The translations under genes were made by a program, and so were the position numbers. The notes beneath the pieces are model-generated. The model had not been told where the DNA came from. It made no database searches and saw nothing but the letters and a program-made list of their open reading frames with translations. A stretch of DNA of 33,781 nt, from positions 1-33,781 of the forward strand of contig JAIXQY010000079.1 in NCBI GenBank assembly GCA_027485485.1, read 5' to 3'. Each line of letters starts with the position of its first letter. The first letter of the stretch is position 1. The stretch comes from Sphingomonadales bacterium (lineage in GTDB: Bacteria > Pseudomonadota > Alphaproteobacteria > Sphingomonadales > Sphingomonadaceae). Positions 8,511 to 15,714 of the stretch are shown one piece after another.

Positions 8511-10021
8511 GATCGTGTCTCCTGTGCGGCGGCATGGTGGGCCAGCCAGTCGCCATGGCCGGGCAGCGCGGCAACGCCGGCCGTGATGGCCCGATCCAGC
8601 AGGCCCATGAACCCGGCCAGATCATCGCGGCCCATGGCGGCGGTGAGCGGATGGGCCGCCAGCGGCGCGCACCCCTGCCCGATCAGCACCTGGGCCCAGG
8701 CCAGTTCGGTGAACAGCTCGTCATGGTCGCGGCGAATGCGGCCGGTGTGGCGGAACAGGTCCATCCGCTCCGCCAGCTCGGGCGGCACGGCCATCGCCTG
8801 CACCTGTTGCCAGAACGGCGTGTCGGCCCGCGCCGTGGCCTTGTAGTGCAGGATGATGAAATCGCGCACCCACTCCATCTCGCGGGCGGCCTGGCGGTTG
8901 GCTTCGGCGGCCAGCACCGGCAGCGTGGCCGCATCGCCGGGCAACAGCGCCAGCAACCGGGCAATGCCGGACTGGATCAGGTGGATAGAGGTGGATTCCA
9001 GCGGCTCCAGAAAGCCCGCCGCCAGCCCCAGCCCGATGCAGTTGCCGATCCACATCTTGTCGCGCCGCCCGGCCTGAAAGCGAAGCGTGCGTGGCTCGGC
9101 CAGCCCCGGGCCGTCCAGATTGGCCAGCAGCGTGGCGGTGGCTTCATCCGCGCTGAGATGGGCCGAGGAAAACACATGGCCATTGCCGATGCGGTGCTGC
9201 AGCGGGATGCGCCATTGCCAGCCGGCGGCGCGGGCGGTGCTGCGGGTATAGGGTGTCAGCACCGCGCCGGCGGCATGGGCGCAGGGCACCGCCACCGCGC
9301 TGTCACACGGCAGCCAGTGCGACCAGTCGTGCCAACCGCTGCCCAGCGTTTCGCCGAGCAACAGGCTGCGGAAGCCGGAGCAATCGACGAACAGATCGCC
9401 GGTGATGCGGCGGCCATCGTCCATGTGCAGGGCCAGGATGGTCTCACCCTGGGTTTCCACCTGCGCAATCCGGCCTTCATGGCGCGTCACGCCGCGCGCT
9501 TCGGCATAGCGGCGCAGATAAGCCGCATAGAGGCCGGCATCGAAATGATAGGCCCACACCAGGGGCGGCAGGGTGTTGTCGCCGCCGAACGGCGCAAAGC
9601 GGCCGGCGCGGGCGGCGCGTTCGTTCAGGCTGTAGTGGCCATAGTCGCCCGCCAAGCCGGCGGCGCGGGCGGCGGTCCACCAATGGTGGAACGGCACCAC
9701 ACTCAAGGCCCGCCCCACCTCACCGAAATTGTGCATGTAACGCTGGCCGGGCTGCCACCAATCGACAAATTCGATGCCGAGTTTCAGCGTTCCTTGCGTG
9801 GCGGAAAGGAAATCCGTCTCATCAATGCCCAGCCCGGCGTTGAACAGGCGGATCTGCGGGATGGTGGCTTCGCCCACCCCCACCGTGCCGATGGCATCGG
9901 ATTCCACCAGCACAATGCGCCAGCCCGGCCCGCAGAAACGGGCCGCCGCGGCCGCCATCATCCAGCCGGAGGTGCCGCCACCGGCGATGACCAGCGTCTG
10001 GATTGGTTGGTCGGGCATCAC
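8507..10021 (-). CDS. Tryptophan-halogenase-like flavoprotein 1
   Basis: Member of the flavin-dependent halogenase family (PF04820), which uses FADH2, O2 and halide to halogenate electron-rich substrates. The FAD motif GGGTSGW is at residues 14-20 and GVGEATIP near 48. The second family signature WxWxIP is present as WQWRIP (268-273). Lys80 in TQGTLK lines up by position with the catalytic Lys79 of PrnA/RebH, and Glu342 in EPLEST with the conserved Glu of that motif, so the protein looks catalytically intact. The frame starts with GTG at 10021; the ATG one codon later is equally possible and no strong ribosome-binding site is visible for either. It is the first gene after the hairpin following the TonB receptor and overlaps the amylase by 4 bases. 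Family members beside TonB receptors are known in Caulobacterales, Sphingomonadales and Xanthomonas; some halogenate indoles in vitro, but the natural substrate here is unknown. Confidence 0.9.
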   Translation of the reverse strand: MMPDQPIQTLVIAGGGTSGWMMAAAAARFCGPGWRIVLVESDAIGTVGVGEATIPQIRLFNAGLGIDETDFLSATQGTLKLGIEFVDWWQPGQRYMHNFGEVGRALSVVPFHHWWTAARAAGLAGDYGHYSLNERAARAGRFAPFGGDNTLPPLVWAYHFDAGLYAAYLRRYAEARGVTRHEGRIAQVETQGETILALHMDDGRRITGDLFVDCSGFRSLLLGETLGSGWHDWSHWLPCDSAVAVPCAHAAGAVLTPYTRSTARAAGWQWRIPLQHRIGNGHVFSSAHLSADEATATLLANLDGPGLAEPRTLRFQAGRRDKMWIGNCIGLGLAAGFLEPLESTSIHLIQSGIARLLALLPGDAATLPVLAAEANRQAAREMEWVRDFIILHYKATARADTPFWQQVQAMAVPPELAERMDLFRHTGRIRRDHDELFTELAWAQVLIGQGCAPLAAHPLTAAMGRDDLAGFMGLLDRAITAGVAALPGHGDWLAHHAAAQETRS

Positions 10022-10035
10022 GGCTTTTGCGCATG

Positions 10036-10075
10036 AAAAAGGCGGCCGGCCAAGGGGGAACCAAGGCCGGCCGCC
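10036..10075 (-). terminator. Intrinsic terminator / attenuator after the TonB receptor gene
   Basis: On the minus strand an 11-bp perfect GC-only stem (GGCGGCCGGCC paired with GGCCGGCCGCC) with a 13-base loop is followed directly by TTTTT. It begins 12 bases after the receptor stop codon and ends 14 bases before the halogenase-like gene. This is the textbook shape of a rho-independent terminator. Since the rest of the operon has no visible promoter in this 66-base gap, partial read-through would set a high receptor to low enzyme ratio. Confidence 0.88.
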
Positions 10076-10087
10076 AGCATCGCGCGA

Positions 10088-12844
10088 TCAATAGCGCCAG
10101 TTGAAGCCAACCAGGAAGCGCCGACCATAATCCTGATAGTCGATGATTTCCTGCGGACGGCCGGGGTTGAAGGTGACGAACGGTTCGTTGGTCAGATTCT
10201 GCGCCTGGGCCAGCAGGGTGAGGCCCTTCAAGGCGCCGCCCTGGATTTCATAACTGATCTGCGTGTCGAGGATCAGCTCGCCATCGGCGCGGCGGCGCTG
10301 GTTGCCGCCGCCAAAGCCGCGCAGCTCGCCCTGGAAGGAGGAGCGGGTGCGCATCGAGGCACGGGCCGAGAAGCCGCCCTTTTCATAATAGCCGGTGAGG
10401 TTGGTCACCCAGCGCGAATAGCCGGGCAGATCATCGGCATCAGCCCCCGGCGCCGGGGCAACCTTGCTCTTGGTCCACGCCGCCGAGCCGTTGATGCCAA
10501 AGCCATCAAGCGCGGTGGTGAAGGTGGAGAAGGGCAACTGGCCCGACAGCTCGGCGCCATAAAGCTGGCCGCCGTCGCCGTTCACCCACTGGGTGACAAA
10601 GCCCTGGCGGGTCCGCGGTTCCGGCACGCCCTGCGGCAGCGGGAAGCCGGCGAAGTTGAACGGCGTCGCCAGCTCATAGATATAGCTCTTCAGATCCTTG
10701 TAGAAACCGGCGAGCGCGATGTAGCCCTTGCCATCGAAATATTTTTCCACCGAAAGATCGATGGCATTGGCGCGCCATGGCCGCAGTTGCGGGTTGCCGC
10801 CGCCGCCACTCCATGGGGTCACACCCTGGGTCTGGCCCAGCGCTGGATCAAAGTTGAAGTTCACCGCCGCGCGCATGTCGTCCATGCGGGGCCGGGCGAT
10901 CTGGCGCGCAACGCCAAGGCGCACCACCACATCATCCGGCATGCGCAGCGACAGGTTGGCCGATGGCAGCACATCGGTGTATTTCGCGCCATCCGTGCGC
11001 AGGGTGGACACCACGCTGGTGCCGTTGCCGGAGGAGACCAGCGCCGTCGAGCTCTGATCAACATTGACCACCTGCACACCGATGTTGCCGGTGAGCTTTG
11101 ACCCGCCGATATCGGCGTTGATCTTGGCCATCACCCAACCGGTGAAGACCTTTTCGCGCACCGTCCAGCCCTTGGTGTTCACATCGGCATTGGGGTTGCG
11201 CACCCGGTTGTAGATGCCGCTGTTGAGCAGGGCGAGCGGATCATAGCTGACCATCGGGCCGAGGCCGAGGAAGCCGAGGTTGGTGGTGCCCAGCCGCGCA
11301 TCGGTGGGGATGGCAACGCTGGTTTGGCCATCGGTGTTGCCGCGCAGGCCCAGGAAGAATTCATCCGGGGTGAGTTCCTTCTCGCGGTTGGTGTAGTTCA
11401 CGCCGGCCTGGATGCCGCTGATCGCGCCGTCCAGCTTGCGTTCCACCTGGGCGCGGAAGGCATAAAGTTCGTCGCTGATCTGGCGATCGTTGAAATAGCC
11501 ATCCTGGCCGCCGCGGATCGGCTGGCCGCCGGGGTTGGCGACATCGCCGCCCCAACCCTGCGGGCTGGTGAGGCGGATCAGGTTGTAATCGCCATAATTC
11601 AGCGTCGGGCGGAAGGTGGCGCCGCGATCGGTCATGGTGAAGCCCAGCGCATCGGTGGCGCCCAGCGGGCCGCGGCCGGTGCCGGAATAGGTTTCCAGCA
11701 CCAGTTCCGAACGGTCGATGCCGGAATAGCTGGCATCGCCGATCACCTGCCAATCATCATTTTCCCACTTGATGTTGAGGCCGCCGGAGTAAAGATCGGC
11801 TTCCTTCTTGTTGAGATCGTTGCGCACCACGCCCTTCACACCATTGAAGGTGCCATTGGTGACCAGGCCGTTCGCGGTCTGGAAGCCGGGGGCGAGCTGG
11901 GCGGCGGACCAGAACAGCGGCAGCTCGATGCCGCGCAGCACCTGATCTTCCTTGAACTTGCTGTAATAGCCGTCGAACGCGATGGTCAGATCTTCGGCGG
12001 GCTTGAATTCCAGCGCGCCGGTGACGCCGGTGCGCTGGAGGCGCACGCTGTCCACATAGGATTTGGAGCCACCGATGACGACGTTGGACGCATTGGCGTT
12101 GGGATAGCCCCAGGCGTTGAAACGTTCGGTCTGGGTGGGGGAATCGATATGGCTGATGCCCAGCAGCACGCCCACCTTGCCATCGGCAAACTGGTCGACA
12201 TAGAGCGCCGAACCGCGCCAGCCAAACTTCTTGGAATCGACGTTCAGCCGGCCATTGTCGGTATATTCATAGCGCGCGCCGACCGAGATGACCTGCTTGC
12301 CATAGGACAGCGGGCGGATGGTCTGCAGATCGACCGTGCCGGACAGGCCCTGCGCCACCAGGCTGGCATCCGGGGTCTTGTAGACCAGCACCTGGTTGAT
12401 GACTTCGGCCGGATATTGATCGAATTCCACCGAGCGGTTGTCACCGTTGGTGACCTGTTCGCGGCCGTTGAGCAGCGTGGACGAGAAATCCGGCGCAAAG
12501 CCGCGGATGGAGATGACCTGGCTGCGGCCGTTGAGGCGCTGCGTGGTCAGGCCGGGCAGGCGGGCGATGGCATCGGCAATCGAGTTGTCGGGCAGGCGGC
12601 CGATGTCTTCGGCGCTCACCGATTCAACGATGCGATCGCTGTTGAGCTTGTTGGACAAGGCCACCTGCAGCGAGCGGCGATAGCCGGTGACCACAAGCTC
12701 CTCGGCCGCCGTGTCGGCTTCGGCGGCGGCGGTTTTTTCCGGCGCAGCGGCGGTTTGCGCCAGCGCCGGCACCGCCAGCAGCGCCAATGCCACGGGGCTG
12801 GCCACACCCGCCAGCAAGGTTGCACGCACAAAATCAATTCGCAT
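10088..12844 (-). CDS. TonB-dependent outer-membrane receptor, maltodextrin-type candidate
   Basis: Energy-coupled outer-membrane channel, here probably for maltooligosaccharides given its neighbours. A signal peptide ends near PALAQ (about residue 30). EELVVTGYR is a TonB-box-like segment, followed by a plug domain (SAEDIGRLPDNSIADAIARL and INGR-like SQVISIRGF) and a long 22-strand-type barrel ending in the aromatic FLVGFNWRY. The plug sequence matches the large Caulobacter/Sphingomonas-type receptors of about 900 residues (TIGR01782 type). Three in-frame starts exist: GTG 12853, ATG 12850 and ATG 12844. I chose 12844 (918 aa) because the GGGGGG run on the minus strand lies 8 bases upstream. 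It is divergent from the LacI gene, with two operator-like palindromes between them. Substrate is inferred from context only. Confidence 0.94.
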   Translation of the reverse strand: MRIDFVRATLLAGVASPVALALLAVPALAQTAAAPEKTAAAEADTAAEELVVTGYRRSLQVALSNKLNSDRIVESVSAEDIGRLPDNSIADAIARLPGLTTQRLNGRSQVISIRGFAPDFSSTLLNGREQVTNGDNRSVEFDQYPAEVINQVLVYKTPDASLVAQGLSGTVDLQTIRPLSYGKQVISVGARYEYTDNGRLNVDSKKFGWRGSALYVDQFADGKVGVLLGISHIDSPTQTERFNAWGYPNANASNVVIGGSKSYVDSVRLQRTGVTGALEFKPAEDLTIAFDGYYSKFKEDQVLRGIELPLFWSAAQLAPGFQTANGLVTNGTFNGVKGVVRNDLNKKEADLYSGGLNIKWENDDWQVIGDASYSGIDRSELVLETYSGTGRGPLGATDALGFTMTDRGATFRPTLNYGDYNLIRLTSPQGWGGDVANPGGQPIRGGQDGYFNDRQISDELYAFRAQVERKLDGAISGIQAGVNYTNREKELTPDEFFLGLRGNTDGQTSVAIPTDARLGTTNLGFLGLGPMVSYDPLALLNSGIYNRVRNPNADVNTKGWTVREKVFTGWVMAKINADIGGSKLTGNIGVQVVNVDQSSTALVSSGNGTSVVSTLRTDGAKYTDVLPSANLSLRMPDDVVVRLGVARQIARPRMDDMRAAVNFNFDPALGQTQGVTPWSGGGGNPQLRPWRANAIDLSVEKYFDGKGYIALAGFYKDLKSYIYELATPFNFAGFPLPQGVPEPRTRQGFVTQWVNGDGGQLYGAELSGQLPFSTFTTALDGFGINGSAAWTKSKVAPAPGADADDLPGYSRWVTNLTGYYEKGGFSARASMRTRSSFQGELRGFGGGNQRRRADGELILDTQISYEIQGGALKGLTLLAQAQNLTNEPFVTFNPGRPQEIIDYQDYGRRFLVGFNWRY

Positions 12845-12967
12845 GTTCATCACCCCCCAAAATCAGCCGCATTGCCCGTTGGCGGGCTGGATCTGACAGA
12901 GCGGCTGTTCAGCGTGATGTTTGTGACTGACAAGCAACAGGCAGCGCAATATGGCCGCATATCCGGA

Positions 12968-12977
12968 CATACGTATT
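12968..12977 (+). promoter_or_regulatory. LacI-type operator O2 (near the receptor transcription start)
   Basis: CATACGTATT is a one-mismatch copy of the perfect palindrome CATACGTATG found 51 bp away, with the central CpG typical of LacI-family operators. It lies just downstream of the predicted receptor promoter, where a bound repressor would block initiation or clearance. The regulator encoded next door is the obvious candidate ligand. Confidence 0.68.
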
Positions 12978-12986
12978 CACGTGGCT

Positions 12987-13015
12987 ATTATGTCACGCTA
13001 AGCCTTGGCCAACAA
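12987..13015 (-). promoter_or_regulatory. Predicted sigma70-type promoter for the TonB receptor operon
   Basis: On the minus strand TTGTTG (-35, 3 of 6 matches) and CATAAT (-10, 5 of 6 matches) are separated by exactly 17 bases. The transcription start would fall near 12980, about 135 bases before the receptor start codon. LacI-like palindromes lie immediately upstream of the -35 and immediately downstream of the start. The opposite strand of the -10 reads TATTAT and could serve the lacI-family gene, giving overlapping divergent promoters. Prediction from consensus only. Confidence 0.5.
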
Positions 13016-13017
13016 AG

Positions 13018-13029
13018 GCATACGTATGC
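13018..13029 (+). promoter_or_regulatory. LacI-type operator O1 (perfect 12-bp palindrome)
   Basis: GCATACGTATGC is a perfect palindrome with a central CpG, the usual form of a LacI-family half-site pair. It abuts the predicted -35 of the receptor promoter and lies about 40 bases before the regulator's own start codon. Centre-to-centre distance to O2 is 51 bp, close to five helical turns, so both sites face the same side of the helix and could be bridged. Autoregulation of the LacI gene is also plausible. Confidence 0.72.
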
Positions 13030-13067
13030 AGCCACAGGGCTGAATTTGGGGAAGGGTGGCCGGGCCA

Positions 13068-14081
13068 ATGGCACGGGTGACCAGTTTCGATATTGCTGCC
13101 TTGGCCGGGGTGTCCCAACCCACGGTGTCGCGCGCGCTGTCGGGCAACCCGGCGGTTTCGGCCGAAACCCGGGCGCGGGTGTTTGCGGCGGCCGAAGCGC
13201 TGAATTACAAGGTGGACAAGAACGCCTCCAACCTGCGGCGGCAGGCGACGCGCACGCTGGCGCTGCTGTTCTTTGAAGACCCGGCGCCGGGCGAGACGCA
13301 GATCAACCCGTTTTTCCTGTCGATGCTGGGCGCCATCACCAAGCGCTGTGCGGTGGCCGGCTATGATCTGCTGATCAGCTTCCAGCAATTGTCCGGCAAC
13401 TGGCATGTGGATTATGAGGATGCGCGCCGGGCCGATGGTCTGATCCTGCTGGGTTATGGCAATTATCTCGAGTATCTGCCGCGCCTGGAACAGCTGGTGC
13501 AGCAGGGCACGCATTTCGTGCGCTGGGGCAGTTTGCGGCCCGGCCAGTTGGGCACCACCATCGGCAGTGACAATCTGGGCGGCGGGCTGGCCGCCACGCG
13601 CCACCTGATCGAGCGCGGGCGGCGGCGGATCGCCTTCATCGGCACCGCCAACGAAGGCGCGCCGGAGTTTCTGGACCGCTGCGAAGGCTGGCGCGCGGCG
13701 CAAGCCGAGGCCGGGCTGGTGGCCGATCCGGCCCTGATGCGCGCCGCCAACAGCAGCGAGGAGGAAGGCTACGCCGCCGCGCGCGATCTGCTGGCCGCCG
13801 GTGCTGCATTTGATGCGATCTTCTGCGTGAGCGATCTGGTGGCCATTGGCGCTATGCGCGCCCTGGCCGAAGCGGGCCGACACGTGCCGGATGATGTGGC
13901 GGTGGTGGGCTTTGACGATCAGCCCGCCGCCAGCCTGACCAGTCCGCCGCTCACCACCGTGGCCCAGGATGCCCGCCATGCCGGCACCGTGCTGGTGGAA
14001 ACATTGCTCGACCGGCTGCGCGGCGAGATTCCCAGCCCGCAGGCGCTGCCGGCGCGGCTGGTGGTGCGGGGATCGAGTTGA
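13068..14081 (+). CDS. LacI-family transcriptional regulator of the glucan locus
   Basis: DNA-binding repressor with a sugar-sensing domain. The N-terminal helix-turn-helix is plain: VTSFDIAALAGVSQPTVSRALSG, then the hinge region KVDKNASNLR. The rest is a periplasmic-binding-protein-like effector domain, with VGFDDQPAASLTSPPLTTV near the C-terminus as in most LacI proteins. The track starts at GTG 13056; I prefer ATG 13068 (337 aa) because GGGGAAGGG lies about 11 bases before it but runs into the GTG, and because MARVTSFDIA is the usual family N-terminus. It is divergent from the TonB receptor and its promoter region holds two LacI-type palindromes, so it most likely controls the receptor operon and itself. 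The inducer is probably maltose or a maltodextrin product, by context only. Confidence 0.94.
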   Translation: MARVTSFDIAALAGVSQPTVSRALSGNPAVSAETRARVFAAAEALNYKVDKNASNLRRQATRTLALLFFEDPAPGETQINPFFLSMLGAITKRCAVAGYDLLISFQQLSGNWHVDYEDARRADGLILLGYGNYLEYLPRLEQLVQQGTHFVRWGSLRPGQLGTTIGSDNLGGGLAATRHLIERGRRRIAFIGTANEGAPEFLDRCEGWRAAQAEAGLVADPALMRAANSSEEEGYAAARDLLAAGAAFDAIFCVSDLVAIGAMRALAEAGRHVPDDVAVVGFDDQPAASLTSPPLTTVAQDARHAGTVLVETLLDRLRGEIPSPQALPARLVVRGSS

Positions 14082-14088
14082 AGCAGAT

Positions 14089-14136
14089 CCTCCCCAAACT
14101 TGTTTGGGGAGGTGGCGCCGAAGGCGACGGAGGGGC
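14089..14136 (+). repeat. Palindromic intergenic repeat, left copy
   Basis: A 48-base unit: a 10-bp hairpin CCTCCCCAAA / TTTGGGGAGG with a 4-base loop, then GGTGGCGCCGAAGGCGACGG and GAGGGGC. It pairs as an inverted repeat with the unit at 14151-14200. Elements of this shape are common between genes in sphingomonads and Caulobacterales. It starts 7 bases after the LacI stop codon. Confidence 0.85.
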
Positions 14137-14150
14137 TGCTTGCTCCACGG

Positions 14151-14200
14151 GCCCCTCTGCCTCGCGTTGCTCGGCACCTCCCCATGCAAGCATGGGGAGG
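14151..14200 (-). repeat. Palindromic intergenic repeat, right (inverted) copy
   Basis: Read on the minus strand this 50-base unit starts with an 11-bp hairpin CCTCCCCATGC / GCATGGGGAGG and then AGGTGCC...GAGGGGC, parallel to the left copy but with a diverged inner part. It ends 2 bases before the stop codon of halogenase-like gene 2. Together with the left copy it separates two convergent genes and could act as a bidirectional terminator, although no U-run follows the hairpins. Confidence 0.85.
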
Positions 14201-14202
14201 AC

Positions 14203-15714
14203 CTAATTTGCCGCGCAGTGGCGGGCGATGAAGGCGGCGTGGGTGGGCATTTCGGCGGCGGCTTCGCGCATCACGCGGGTGAGGCCCGCCAGCAGGCGCG
14301 GCGCGTCCACCTGGGGGGCGCGGGCATCGGCGAGCGGATCATAGGATGAAGCCAGGTTGAACTGGCCGACATGCACGGCGAGCCAGCTTGCGTTGAGGAA
14401 CAGTTCGGGGCCGTCTGACACCAGGCGGCCGGATGAACGGAAATGCGCGATCTTGTGCGCCAGTGTGTCGGGAATGGGCATGGCGGCGCAGTGTTGCCAC
14501 ATCGGCTCGTCGCGGCTGTTCAGATGATAATGGAGGATGAGGAAATCGCGGATCCGCTCCCACTCGGTGGCGGTGACGCGGTTATACTCGTCGCGCACCA
14601 GCGCGTCCATGGCGCGGGTGGGCCACAGCGCCAGCAGCCGCATCAGGCCGGATTGGACGAGGTGGAGCGAGGTGGATTCCAGCGGCTCCATGAAGCCGGC
14701 GGCCAGCCCGATGGCAACGACATTGTGGCTCCAGGCGCTGGCCCGGCGGCCGGTGGTGAATTTCAAAAGGCGCGGATCGGCCAGCGCCGGGCCATCGAGA
14801 TTGGCCAGCAGGATGGCGGCGGCTTCATCTTCGCCCAATAAGGCGCTGGAAAACACATGGCCGTTGCCGATGCGGTGTTGCAGCGGAATGCGCCATTGCC
14901 AGCCGGCGGCATGCGCGGTGGAGCGTGTGTAGGGCGTGAAGCCGGCGTCATCGCTGCCGTTCGCGTGGGCGCAGGGCACGGCGAAGGCGCGGTCACAGGG
15001 CAGCCAGTGGGTCCAATCGACGAACGGGGTGTCCAGGGCTTCGGCGATGAGGAGGCCGCGGAAGCCGGAGCAATCGATCCAGAAGTCCGCCTCGACCTGG
15101 CGGCCATCGGCGAGCGTGATGGCGCTGACATTGCCGGTTTCGCCATTGCGGGCCACGCCGGTGATGCGGCCTTCATGGCGGGTGACGCCTTGTTGTTCCG
15201 CCAATGTGCGCAGGGCGCGGGCATAGAGGCCTGCATCGAAATGATAGGCATAATCGAAGGTGGATTGCACCAGCCGGCGATCCTGCGCTGGCGGGGCGAA
15301 GCGGTTCGAGCGGGCGGCCACCCAGGCCATCGAATAATCGTCCAGCGGCGTGGCATCGCCGGCCAGCCGCTGCCGGTTCCACCAATGGTGCAGGGTCACA
15401 CTGTCAAAATCCGCGCCGTATGTGCCGAACGGGTGGAAATAGCGGTGGCCGGCCTGGCCCCAGCCAACGAATTCGATGCCCAGCTTGAAACTGCCTTGCG
15501 TGGCGCGAACGAAATCGGCTTCGTTCAGGCCGAGCATCTGGTTGAACAGCTTGATCGGCGGGATGGTGGCTTCGCCCACGCCGACGGTGCCGATGTCTTC
15601 GGATTCAACCAGCTGGATGGCGACGCCGTGGGGCAGGTTGCGGGCCAGCGCCGCGGCCGCCATCCAACCAGCGGACCCGCCGCCGACGATGCAGACGGAG
15701 CGGACCGGGTTCAC
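14203..15714 (-). CDS. Tryptophan-halogenase-like flavoprotein 2
   Basis: Second flavin-dependent halogenase family protein (PF04820), clearly homologous to the one at 8507-10021 over the whole length. FAD motif GGGSAGW is at residues 11-17 and GVGEATIPP near 45. WQWRIP occupies 272-277, Lys77 in TQGSFK corresponds to the catalytic Lys, and Glu346 lies in EPLEST; the last two motifs fall at nearly the same numbers as in PrnA. The 503-residue length is normal. It starts with GTG, overlapping the antiporter stop by 4 bases (GTGA), and ends 2 bases from the palindromic repeat. It belongs to the symporter-antiporter operon rather than the glycosidase operon, yet both operons have LacI-like sites upstream. 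Substrate unknown; a non-halogenating flavin monooxygenase role is possible. Confidence 0.9.
   Translation of the reverse strand: MNPVRSVCIVGGGSAGWMAAAALARNLPHGVAIQLVESEDIGTVGVGEATIPPIKLFNQMLGLNEADFVRATQGSFKLGIEFVGWGQAGHRYFHPFGTYGADFDSVTLHHWWNRQRLAGDATPLDDYSMAWVAARSNRFAPPAQDRRLVQSTFDYAYHFDAGLYARALRTLAEQQGVTRHEGRITGVARNGETGNVSAITLADGRQVEADFWIDCSGFRGLLIAEALDTPFVDWTHWLPCDRAFAVPCAHANGSDDAGFTPYTRSTAHAAGWQWRIPLQHRIGNGHVFSSALLGEDEAAAILLANLDGPALADPRLLKFTTGRRASAWSHNVVAIGLAAGFMEPLESTSLHLVQSGLMRLLALWPTRAMDALVRDEYNRVTATEWERIRDFLILHYHLNSRDEPMWQHCAAMPIPDTLAHKIAHFRSSGRLVSDGPELFLNASWLAVHVGQFNLASSYDPLADARAPQVDAPRLLAGLTRVMREAAAEMPTHAAFIARHCAAN

Noticed and set aside
11324-13276. 650-codon plus-strand frame
   Set aside because: Shadow of the TonB receptor that runs through the operator region into the LacI gene in another frame; no family features.
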